Made by a program: the position numbers and the translations under genes
Shown here: one piece after another, positions 1 through 6,646 of the stretch
Position numbering within the stretch: position 1 is the stretch's first letter
Layout of the letters: the number at the start of each line of letters is the position of its first letter
From: JBBQKI01 sp038326725
Lineage (GTDB): Bacteria; Bacteroidota; Bacteroidia; Flavobacteriales; Flavobacteriaceae
DNA: 39,146 bases
Assembly (NCBI GenBank): GCA_038326725.1
Contig: JBBQKI010000021.1
Span: 1-39,146, forward strand
Reading direction: 5' to 3'
The notes under the pieces: generated by a model
Database searches by the model: none
Seen by the model: only the letters and a program-made list of their open reading frames with translations
Told to the model about the DNA's origin: nothing

Positions 1-981
1 ACCTACCAAAAACCTGTGCTCTTTCATTTCTCCCAACGAAGCCAAAATGTCTTTTGTTTTAGTAAGATTAAGTGAAATATTTTCTTCTCCCTCTTTTTTA
101 ATTTTTTCCGGTGAAAAATTTTCAGGCTTAAAATCGGCAACCGCTGCGCTTAAAATGGCAATGTCACAATTTTCAAAATGCGAATGAACAGCATTGAACA
201 TTTCTTCCGCACTAATTACCGAAACTACATTTATGACATCATGTTTTGCATTTAAAGAAACCGGGCCTGAAATCAAGGTCACTTCCGCTCCCATTTCAGT
301 TGCGGTCTCAGCCAAGGCATACCCCATTTTCCCACTGGAATGGTTCCCGATAAACCGGACGGGGTCAATCGGTTCAAAAGTGGGACCGGCCGTAATGAGT
401 ATGCTTTTTCCGTAAAGCGGTAACTTGGCAATAATGTCATCTTCTAAAAATGCTACAATATCCTCGGGCTCCGCCATCCTGCCTTGCCCTGTCAAACCAC
501 TGGCAAGTTCGCCATGCGTTGCGGGAATTTGAATATTTCCGAAGCTTTCCAGTTTTTTAAAATTTGCCAGAGTTGAAGGGTGTAGATACATATCCAAATC
601 CATCGCTGGGGCATAATAAACGGGGCATTTAGAGGAGAGGTAAACCGCCAGCAACAGATTATCGCTTTCGCCCGCCGCCATTTTGGAAAGAGTATTGGCA
701 GTGGCGGGAGCTATCAAAAAAAAATCTGCCCAAAGTGCCAACGCTACGTGGTTGTTCCATTGGGCATTTTCATTTTCATCATTTTTAAAAGATGATAAAA
801 CTTCATTTTTTGAAAGAGTGGAAAGGGTAAGCGGGGTTACAAAATCTTTTGCCGCCGGGGTCATCACCACTTTAACGTTGGCCCCTTTTTTTACGAGCAA
901 TCGCACTAAAAATGCAGATTTGTAAGCGGCTATTCCGGCTGTTACACCAAGCAAAATATTTTTTCCGCTTAAAACTGGCAT
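1..981 (-). CDS. coaBC: Bifunctional phosphopantothenoylcysteine decarboxylase / phosphopantothenate-cysteine ligase, 3' end cut by window
   Basis: Coenzyme A biosynthesis: the N-terminal flavoprotein (CoaC) decarboxylates phosphopantothenoylcysteine and the C-terminal CoaB domain joins cysteine to phosphopantothenate. The first 327 residues are present; the rest lies before base 1. Seen: FMN-binding start LLGVTAGIAAYKS (residues 10-22), conserved His78 in WNNHVALA, FLIAPATANTLSK (88-100), the loop PAMDLDMY (125-132), GQGRM (165-169), then the CoaB nucleotide-binding start ITAGPTFEPIDPVRFIGN. Compared with the E. coli enzyme as I recall it, the catalytic Asn of PXMNXXMW is Asp128 and the catalytic Cys of ACG is Ser161; the frame is intact, so this is a variant, not decay. 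It follows rpoZ by 2 nt and is probably in one transcript with bamD and rpoZ. Start ATG is at 979-981. Confidence 0.95.
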   Translation of the reverse strand, partial: MPVLSGKNILLGVTAGIAAYKSAFLVRLLVKKGANVKVVMTPAAKDFVTPLTLSTLSKNEVLSSFKNDENENAQWNNHVALALWADFFLIAPATANTLSKMAAGESDNLLLAVYLSSKCPVYYAPAMDLDMYLHPSTLANFKKLESFGNIQIPATHGELASGLTGQGRMAEPEDIVAFLEDDIIAKLPLYGKSILITAGPTFEPIDPVRFIGNHSSGKMGYALAETATEMGAEVTLISGPVSLNAKHDVINVVSVISAEEMFNAVHSHFENCDIAILSAAVADFKPENFSPEKIKKEGEENISLNLTKTKDILASLGEMKEHRFLVG

Positions 982-983
982 TA

Positions 984-1316
984 TTATTCTTCTACAACTT
1001 CATCGTTTGTGTTGCGGTAGTAAATTTTATTGTCAATCCATTCCTGAACTGCCATGGCATGTGGCTTTGGAAGTTTTTCATAATATTTTGAAACTTCAAT
1101 CTGCTCTTTGTTCTCAAAAATTTCCTCCAAACTATCATTATAGGTAGCAAATTCATCCAGTTTTTCAAGAAGTTCCTTCTTAATATCGGAGTTTATCTGC
1201 GTTGCCCTTTTTGAAATAATGGAAATTGCCTCGTAAATATTCTGAGTGGGCGCATCTATAATATTTTTATCAATGGTAATGGTATTGATCGGGGCTTCTG
1301 AATTTTTAATGTCCAT
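984..1316 (-). CDS. rpoZ: DNA-directed RNA polymerase omega subunit, Bacteroidota type (RPB6-like)
   Basis: A 110-residue protein resembling the divergent omega/RPB6 family of Bacteroidota, which supports assembly of RNA polymerase around beta-prime. Seen: an N-terminal stretch with NIYEAISIISKRATQIN (residues about 26-42), which corresponds to the omega/RPB6 core helix, followed by an acidic helical region and an aromatic PKPHAMAVQEWID segment (about 84-96) typical of the flavobacterial version. It lacks close similarity to the short E. coli omega, so the call rests on family recognition and on context. It lies 10 nt after bamD and 2 nt before coaBC, an arrangement I know from flavobacterial genomes; in other bacteria rpoZ also often sits near coaBC. 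Likely cotranscribed from the promoter ahead of bamD. Confidence 0.85.
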   Translation of the reverse strand: MDIKNSEAPINTITIDKNIIDAPTQNIYEAISIISKRATQINSDIKKELLEKLDEFATYNDSLEEIFENKEQIEVSKYYEKLPKPHAMAVQEWIDNKIYYRNTNDEVVEE

Positions 1317-1326
1317 GGTAACTTTA

Positions 1327-2136
1327 TTAAATTGTGGGTTCTGTTTCTATTTTAACGGTCCGGGTTTCAATATCTTGTAAAATAATATCCGCATCGGGCC
1401 TCAAGTCGGAATCTTTATAATATTTTATAAAACTGTTGTAATATTCTTTTGCTGTTAAAAGCCTTTCCTGCACCAAAATCGGGATACTGTTTATCGCCAA
1501 TTTATAAGCTGCTTCAAACCTGCCATAAAACGCTCCTTTTCGGTATTTTGAACCGGGATGGTCCAAAATAAAATTGTCATATGCTTCAATGGCTGCCTTG
1601 TAATCTTCGATATGCAAATACTGATCGGCAACTTCTATTTCCTTGAATTCCAGTTTTTCCCGCAGTTCCGTTACCAATGCATTGGCTTCCATTCGGTATT
1701 CGGAATTGGGATAGGTATTTATGAAACCTTGAAGTTTTTCAAGGCCGGTAATGGTTTCTTTTTGATCAAGCGAATATCGTGGAGAAAGTTGATAAAAACT
1801 TTTAGCCGATTTAAATGAAGCAATTTCCACACTATCACTTGCAGGGTAAGCGGTTTCAAAACGTTCGAACTGATAACCCGCCAAATAAAAATCCTCGAGC
1901 ATGTAAAATGTGTTCGCATAAATGAACATCAGTTTTTCGGCCTGTGGTTTTCCCCGGTATTCTGGAACTATTTGTTCCATCAATTTCAAAGCTTTTTTGT
2001 ATTTCCCGATGGTGTAAAGAGAATCAGCAAAAGCATATTTTTTTCCCAAATCATCATCCTTGAGAACCTTTTGATACTCACTGCAAGAGGCGAAAAGAAG
2101 GGTAAAGCAAAAAAGAAGTAACAGGCTTATTTTCAT
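1327..2136 (-). CDS. bamD: Outer membrane assembly lipoprotein BamD
   Basis: BamD is the essential lipoprotein of the BAM complex that folds beta-barrel proteins into the outer membrane. The chosen product is 269 residues, beginning with a hydrophobic signal (MKISLLLLFCF) that ends in a lipobox, LFASC, so the mature protein would start at that Cys and be lipid-anchored. The remainder is tetratricopeptide-like helical repeat sequence (KYAFADSLYTIGKYKKALKL, then FIYANTFYMLEDFYLAGYQF), as expected for the family, with a length close to E. coli BamD. An in-frame ATG five codons upstream (2149-2151) exists, but the promoter -7 element ends at 2156, which would leave that codon at or before the transcription start; ATG 2134-2136 is therefore preferred. 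First gene of the bamD-rpoZ-coaBC cluster. Confidence 0.9.
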   Translation of the reverse strand: MKISLLLLFCFTLLFASCSEYQKVLKDDDLGKKYAFADSLYTIGKYKKALKLMEQIVPEYRGKPQAEKLMFIYANTFYMLEDFYLAGYQFERFETAYPASDSVEIASFKSAKSFYQLSPRYSLDQKETITGLEKLQGFINTYPNSEYRMEANALVTELREKLEFKEIEVADQYLHIEDYKAAIEAYDNFILDHPGSKYRKGAFYGRFEAAYKLAINSIPILVQERLLTAKEYYNSFIKYYKDSDLRPDADIILQDIETRTVKIETEPTI

Positions 2137-2155
2137 AGTTCTAAAAAACATCGTG

Positions 2156-2184
2156 CAAAAGTAAGGAATTAAACGTGATTACAA
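2156..2184 (-). promoter_or_regulatory. Promoter of bamD-rpoZ-coaBC (Bacteroidota consensus)
   Basis: On the minus strand a TTG (2182-2184) is followed after 18 nt by TACTTTTG (2156-2163), a full match to the Bacteroidota -33/-7 consensus TTG-N19-TAnnTTTG. Transcription should start about 2149-2152, which favours the ATG at 2134-2136 for bamD. Confidence 0.75.
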
Positions 2185-2224
2185 AAACTTATTAAAAAGT
2201 TGGAAGCCGGAAGATTTAAGAATT

Positions 2225-2238
2225 AAACCGGGGGGTTT
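2225..2238 (-). terminator. Weak terminator-like hairpin after dapA
   Basis: Directly after the dapA stop codon a short stem AAACC/GGTTT encloses a four-base loop. The stem is only 5 bp and the following T-rich stretch is poor, so this is a weak candidate. Confidence 0.3.
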
Positions 2239-2239
2239 T

Positions 2240-3118
2240 TTAAACTAACCCATCCACAAACCCATCAATCTTTTTTCGCAATATATCACTCACTCCCACC
2301 AAAGGCAAACGCACGGTATCTCCGCAAATACCCAGTTTTTTGAAAACCGCTTTTATACCGGCAGGGTTTCCTTCGGCGAAAATATAATCGATTGCTGGGG
2401 CTATTTTATAATGAATTTTATATGCTTCATCGGCTTTTTTATCCAATCCCAGTTTCACCATTTCGGAAAATTCTTTTGGAAAACCTTCGCCAATAACGGA
2501 AATCACTCCTGCCCCACCGGCTAAAATCATCGGCAACGCAATCATATCGTCCCCGGAGATAATGAGGAAATCTTTCGGGCACCCGGAAATAAGCCGCATC
2601 GCTTGAACCATATCGCCGGCTGCTTCTTTGATGGCCACTATATTCCCGCAATCGTTCGCCAATCGTATTACCGTTTCGGGAAGCATATTTGATGCCGTTC
2701 TTCCGGGTACATTATATAAAATTATGGGCAAAGGTGAAGCTTTTGAAAGTGCGGCAAAATGCTGATAAATCCCTTCTTGGGTTGGTTTGTTGTAATATGG
2801 CGAAACAGACAAAATCGCCGTAAATGCTGATAGGTTCCGGCTTGCCATTTCGTCCGCCACTTCGCGGGTATTGTTGCCGCCTATTCCCAAAACCAAGGGC
2901 AGTTTGCCGTTATTTGCTTCAATCACCGTTTTAATAACTAACTCTTTTTCGTCTTTTGAAAGGGTCGCGCTTTCTGCAGTGGTTCCCAAAACCACCAAAT
3001 AATCAATCCCGTTTTCAATATTGAAGTGGACCACTTTTTTTAGCCCCTCAACATCTACCGAAAAATCATTTTTAAAAGGGGTTATCAATGCAACCCCGGT
3101 CCCGATCAATTCTTTCAT
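2240..3118 (-). CDS. dapA: 4-hydroxy-tetrahydrodipicolinate synthase
   Basis: DapA condenses pyruvate with aspartate semialdehyde, the first committed step to diaminopimelate and lysine. The 292-residue length is standard. Seen: GTGVALITPF at the start, the GTTAES motif with Thr46-Thr47, the active-site YNVPGRT with Tyr135 and Arg140, and the Schiff-base lysine Lys164 in VAIKEAAGD. The ATG directly abuts the TAG stop of the upstream DUF6913 gene with no spacer (TAGATG), implying translational coupling and one transcript from the promoter at 3654-3661. The product feeds peptidoglycan synthesis, as does DapF encoded later in this window. Confidence 0.97.
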   Translation of the reverse strand: MKELIGTGVALITPFKNDFSVDVEGLKKVVHFNIENGIDYLVVLGTTAESATLSKDEKELVIKTVIEANNGKLPLVLGIGGNNTREVADEMASRNLSAFTAILSVSPYYNKPTQEGIYQHFAALSKASPLPIILYNVPGRTASNMLPETVIRLANDCGNIVAIKEAAGDMVQAMRLISGCPKDFLIISGDDMIALPMILAGGAGVISVIGEGFPKEFSEMVKLGLDKKADEAYKIHYKIAPAIDYIFAEGNPAGIKAVFKKLGICGDTVRLPLVGVSDILRKKIDGFVDGLV

Positions 3119-3634
3119 CTATATTTTTTTTAAAACGTTTAAATATTTTGTCAATTCCTTTTGAAAAGCAGGAAAATCCTGTGGCGGAACGTTTAATATT
3201 AAATCGAAAAGTCGCTCGTCCACTCCTTTGAAACCTACCGTGAACTTTGCATTGCTGGCAGAAATCATCCGGTTCAAAAAAGGATTATTCTTATTATAAA
3301 AACCAACTAAAACGTCAAATGGAAAATCCAAAAACTCCCGTGCATTTTGATTGGTTATTTCCCCTTTCCAGGAAAATTCACTGTTGTTTATCTGGTTTTG
3401 AATTAACGATGGGATCCGGTGCTTAGTTTCCAAGAATGTAAAAACCTTTATATTTTTTGGAAGTAGCCCGATCTCTTTTGCTAACCCATAAATCTTTTCC
3501 ACGTCGTCCAACACTGTTTCGTCTACCAAAAAACCCAAATAAGTTAAAGGTGAATTCCTTTGAGAAACATCACGGTTTTGAAGGTTTCGTTCAGTGCTTT
3601 TTCGTAAGGAATGTTGTTTGATTTTTTTTAGCAT
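3119..3634 (-). CDS. DUF6913 family protein of unknown function
   Basis: A 171-residue soluble protein that I recognise as the flavobacterial DUF6913 family; no biochemical role is known to me. Seen: a basic N-terminus (MLKKIKQHSLRKSTERN), no signal peptide or membrane segment, an alpha/beta pattern with YLGFLVDETV (about 32-41) and FDVLVGFYNKNNPFLNRMIS (about 101-120), and a hydrophobic C-terminus. ATG 3632-3634 is chosen; a GTG one codon upstream is possible. It lies between ligA and dapA, abuts dapA without spacer, and a good -7 element sits 20 nt upstream, so it is likely the leader gene of a two-gene unit with dapA. A link to lysine or cell-wall metabolism is only suggested by position. 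Confidence 0.75.
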   Translation of the reverse strand: MLKKIKQHSLRKSTERNLQNRDVSQRNSPLTYLGFLVDETVLDDVEKIYGLAKEIGLLPKNIKVFTFLETKHRIPSLIQNQINNSEFSWKGEITNQNAREFLDFPFDVLVGFYNKNNPFLNRMISASNAKFTVGFKGVDERLFDLILNVPPQDFPAFQKELTKYLNVLKKI

Positions 3635-3653
3635 CACATGAAAATCAGGTTTT

Positions 3654-3661
3654 CAAAAGTA
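3654..3661 (-). promoter_or_regulatory. Promoter -7 element for DUF6913-dapA
   Basis: Minus-strand TACTTTTG is a perfect match to TAnnTTTG, 19 nt before the chosen ATG. No clear TTG is present at the -33 position; a TTT lies there, inside the 3' end of ligA. Confidence 0.55.
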
Positions 3662-3676
3662 AGGTTTTCGATGCTT

Positions 3677-5671
3677 TTAAATAATCATTTCCAAAAAATC
3701 CCTTTCAGAAATAATGGGAACACCCAAGCTCTCTGCCTTTTCTTTTTTGCTCGGCCCCATATTTTCACCGGCCACCACATAATTTGTTTTTGACGAAATG
3801 GATCCAGAAACCTTTCCGCCGTTGTCCTCAATTAGTTTTTTTAACTCGTCCCGCGATACACTTTCAAAAACGCCGGAAACCACAAAGGTGCTGCCGTTCA
3901 AAATATTCGTTTGCCCCGCCCGGCTTTCCGCTGAAATTTCAAGAGTAACGCCATACATTTTTAGTCTTTGGATCAATTCGCTATTTTCTTCGGAGGCAAA
4001 AAATAAAATCACGCTTTCCGCGATCCTTTCCCCTATTTCGTCCACTGTAACCAATTCCAATTGTGTAGCATTTGAAAGTGCGTCAATACTTTTATAATGT
4101 TTGGCAAGTTTCTTCGCTACTGTTTCCCCCACATATCGAATTCCCAAACCGAACAAAACCCTTTCAAAGGGAATCAGTTTTGAAGCTTCAATACCGTTGA
4201 TCAAATTTTCCGCGCTTTTTTGTGCCATTCTTTCCAAAGGCAAAATTTGTTCTTTGGTCAACGTATAAAGGTCCGAGTAGTTATTTATTAACCCATTATT
4301 TACAAGTAAAGCTACTGTTTCGCCTCCCAACCCTTCAATATCCATCGCCTTGCGGGAAATGAAATGCTGGATTCGTCCGATAATTTGTGGCGGGCAACCA
4401 GCCACATTTGGGCAATAATGTTGTGCTTCGCCTTCTTGCCGCACGAGTTGTGTCCCACATTCGGGACAGTTGGAAAGATATTCGGTTGGTAAGGAATTGG
4501 GGTTGCGAAAACTAAAATCCACCCCAATAATTTTTGGGATGATCTCGCCTCCTTTTTCCACAAAAACGGTATCGCCTTCCCGAATGTCGTATTTCGCAAT
4601 TTGATCGGCATTGTGCAACGAAGCCCTTTTAACAATGGTTCCGGCAAGTTCCACCGGCTCCAAATTGGCAACCGGCGTAATGGCTCCAGTCCGGCCCACC
4701 TGATAAGTTATTTTGTGCAACATCGTGGAAACTTGTTCTGCTTTGAATTTATATGCTATCGCCCAACGCGGCGATTTGGAAGTAAACCCCAATTCCTCCT
4801 GTTGGTGCAAATCATTCACTTTTATAACCACGCCATCGGTTTCGTAAGGCAATTCGTGGCGGTGCACATCCCAATGGTCGATGAATTCAAAAACCTCGTC
4901 CATATTTTTTGCCTGTTTTGCCGTTTGTGGAATTTTGAAGCCCCAACTTGTGGCTTGTTCGAGGCTTTCAAATTGTGTTTTTATTTTCCAACGTTCAGCC
5001 TTAACACCATAAATCAAACATTCCAATGGGCGCTTAGAGACCTCGGCACTGTCCTGCAATTTCAAACTGCCGGCTGCCGTATTTCGAGGGTTCCTATAAG
5101 GCTCGTCCCCCACTTCCACGCGCTCGGCATTCAATTTTATAAAACCTTCAAAAGGTAAAACAATTTCGCCCCGGGCATCAAAATTGGGCGGAAAATCCCC
5201 TTTTAATTGCAATGGCACCGAGCGTATTGTTTTAATATTTGCAGTAATGTCGTCCCCTTTTATCCCATCGCCACGGGTCACGGCTTTCGCCAAAATCCCA
5301 TTTTCATAAGTCAGGCTGATGGATGCGCCGTCGTACTTGAGTTCACAAGTAAATTCCACCTCACCGTCCACCATTTTTTTGATGCGTTTTTCCCAATCAT
5401 CCAATTCTTCTTTTGAATAGGAATTGTCCAGCGAAAACATGGGGTAATTGTGTGCCACGGTATCGAAATTCTTGGTAACCGCTCCCCCAACTCGAAGTGT
5501 GGGAGAATTGGGGTCGTAAAATTCTGGGTGTTGGGTTTCGAGTTGTTGAAGTTCCTTCAGTTTTTTGTCAAAATCGAAATCGGAAATGGTAGCATTGTCC
5601 AGCACATAATAGTTGTGGTTATGCTCGTTAAGTTCGTTGCGAAGTTGATTTATTTGCGCTTCAATGTTCAT
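3677..5671 (-). CDS. ligA: NAD-dependent DNA ligase LigA
   Basis: LigA seals nicks in duplex DNA using NAD, in replication and repair. The 664-residue length is normal. Domains in order: the Ia domain with a YY pair (residues 21-22) that contacts nicotinamide mononucleotide; the adenylation domain with catalytic Lys112 in LKYDG; an OB-fold with YQVGRTGAITPVA; a four-Cys zinc finger beginning CPECG (about residue 407); helix-hairpin-helix repeats; and a C-terminal BRCT domain (about 588-664, starting FVVSGVFESVSRDEL). All motifs are intact. It has its own promoter-like element only four bases upstream of the ATG, so the mRNA may be leaderless. Convincing long open frames on the opposite strand are shadows of this gene. 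Confidence 0.98.
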   Translation of the reverse strand: MNIEAQINQLRNELNEHNHNYYVLDNATISDFDFDKKLKELQQLETQHPEFYDPNSPTLRVGGAVTKNFDTVAHNYPMFSLDNSYSKEELDDWEKRIKKMVDGEVEFTCELKYDGASISLTYENGILAKAVTRGDGIKGDDITANIKTIRSVPLQLKGDFPPNFDARGEIVLPFEGFIKLNAERVEVGDEPYRNPRNTAAGSLKLQDSAEVSKRPLECLIYGVKAERWKIKTQFESLEQATSWGFKIPQTAKQAKNMDEVFEFIDHWDVHRHELPYETDGVVIKVNDLHQQEELGFTSKSPRWAIAYKFKAEQVSTMLHKITYQVGRTGAITPVANLEPVELAGTIVKRASLHNADQIAKYDIREGDTVFVEKGGEIIPKIIGVDFSFRNPNSLPTEYLSNCPECGTQLVRQEGEAQHYCPNVAGCPPQIIGRIQHFISRKAMDIEGLGGETVALLVNNGLINNYSDLYTLTKEQILPLERMAQKSAENLINGIEASKLIPFERVLFGLGIRYVGETVAKKLAKHYKSIDALSNATQLELVTVDEIGERIAESVILFFASEENSELIQRLKMYGVTLEISAESRAGQTNILNGSTFVVSGVFESVSRDELKKLIEDNGGKVSGSISSKTNYVVAGENMGPSKKEKAESLGVPIISERDFLEMII

Positions 5672-5675
5672 TTCA

Positions 5676-5683
5676 CAAATATA
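5676..5683 (-). promoter_or_regulatory. Promoter -7 element for ligA
   Basis: Minus-strand TATATTTG matches TAnnTTTG fully and ends four bases before the ligA ATG (5669-5671). No good -33 TTG is seen. If used, transcription would begin at or within a few bases of the start codon. Confidence 0.5.
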
Positions 5684-5690
5684 AAATTTT

Positions 5691-5723
5691 AAACCTCACA
5701 GCTTTTTAAAAACTGTGAGGTTT
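5691..5723 (-). terminator. Terminator after aqpZ
   Basis: An 11-bp perfect stem, AAACCTCACAG / CTGTGAGGTTT, with an 11-nt T5A5-containing loop lies between aqpZ and ligA. AT-rich sequence follows on the minus strand, so it should end aqpZ transcripts just before the ligA promoter. Confidence 0.7.
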
Positions 5724-5752
5724 ATCAGTGTAGTTTTCAATAAAAATAAAAA

Positions 5753-6457
5753 TCAATCCTCCAAAAAGATATTGCGAACCAAGGCCGCGCAGAGACCTCC
5801 GGCAATGGGCGCGACGATGAACAACCAAAGCTGCTGCAAAGCCATCCCACCAGCAAAAAGTGCTGGACCCAAACTACGAGCAGGGTTTACAGAAGTTCCC
5901 GTTATGGGGATTACCACCATATGGATCAAGGCCAAGGAAATACCAATAGCAAGACCGGCCATCATTGGCGAGGTGTGCTTGGACGCAGTGGCACCAAAAA
6001 TCACCATTAAGAACAAAAAGGTAAAAACGAATTCGGCAATAAGGGCAGATGTCATATTATATTCGCCCAAGTAGCCATCGCCCCAGCCGTTGCTGCCCAA
6101 GCCCCATTCTGGCATTGCAAAACCCTCACTGCCCGAAGCCAAAACATACAGTAAACCAGCGGCGGAAATGGCACCAACACATTGGGAAACAATATAACCC
6201 ACGGTGTCTTTGGCAGAAAGTTTACCCGCCGCAAGCATTGCTATTGAGATTGCTGGATTAATGTGGCAACCGGAAATGGGGCCAATGGTATAGACCATTA
6301 CCAATACCGCGAAACCAAACGCGAGGGAAATGCCCAAAAGACCAATTCCGGCAGGGCCGGCGGTGGTAACACTTGCAATGGTGGCGGCACCACAGCCAAA
6401 CAAAACCAAGCAGAAGGTGCCAAGACCTTCCGCAAAATACTTTTTTGATGAATTCAT
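5753..6457 (-). CDS. aqpZ: Aquaporin Z-like water channel
   Basis: A six-helix inner-membrane channel of the MIP family. The 234-residue length is typical. Seen: first NPA box in GCHINPAIS (Asn67-Pro68-Ala69) and second in GTSVNPARS (Asn191-Pro192-Ala193-Arg194). The narrow His of water-selective aquaporins is visible (His179 in LALIHMVVIP), with Thr188 and the filter Arg194, so water rather than glycerol is the expected substrate. It is a single-gene unit with a hairpin terminator on either side. Oddity: a short stretch of this gene (about codons 97-111) has a near-identical but stop-containing copy in the gene-free region at 10250-10305. Confidence 0.93.
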   Translation of the reverse strand: MNSSKKYFAEGLGTFCLVLFGCGAATIASVTTAGPAGIGLLGISLAFGFAVLVMVYTIGPISGCHINPAISIAMLAAGKLSAKDTVGYIVSQCVGAISAAGLLYVLASGSEGFAMPEWGLGSNGWGDGYLGEYNMTSALIAEFVFTFLFLMVIFGATASKHTSPMMAGLAIGISLALIHMVVIPITGTSVNPARSLGPALFAGGMALQQLWLFIVAPIAGGLCAALVRNIFLED

Positions 6458-6599
6458 AAGATGAAAATTAAATGGTTAGATAGATTAAATTTAACAAAAT
6501 GTGCAATACCCTTATAATTATGTTGAAAATCACTAAATAATTGTTAGTATTTTTTTTTGAAAAGTAGAAGCTCACTTTGTTTGAGTTTTTTCCCATAAA

Positions 6600-6626
6600 A
6601 AAACCACCCAAAAATTGGGTGGTTTT
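6600..6626 (-). terminator. Terminator of the 1108-aa T9SS cargo gene
   Basis: A 12-bp perfect stem (AAAACCACCCAA / TTGGGTGGTTTT) with a three-base loop begins 20 nt after the stop codon and is followed on the minus strand by a T-run, a textbook intrinsic terminator. Confidence 0.85.
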
Positions 6627-6646
6627 AAATTTTGGTTCAATTTATA

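Noticed and set aside
4601..5158. 185-codon plus-strand open frame opposite ligA
   Set aside because: It lies wholly inside the well-supported ligA gene on the other strand and has no recognisable product.
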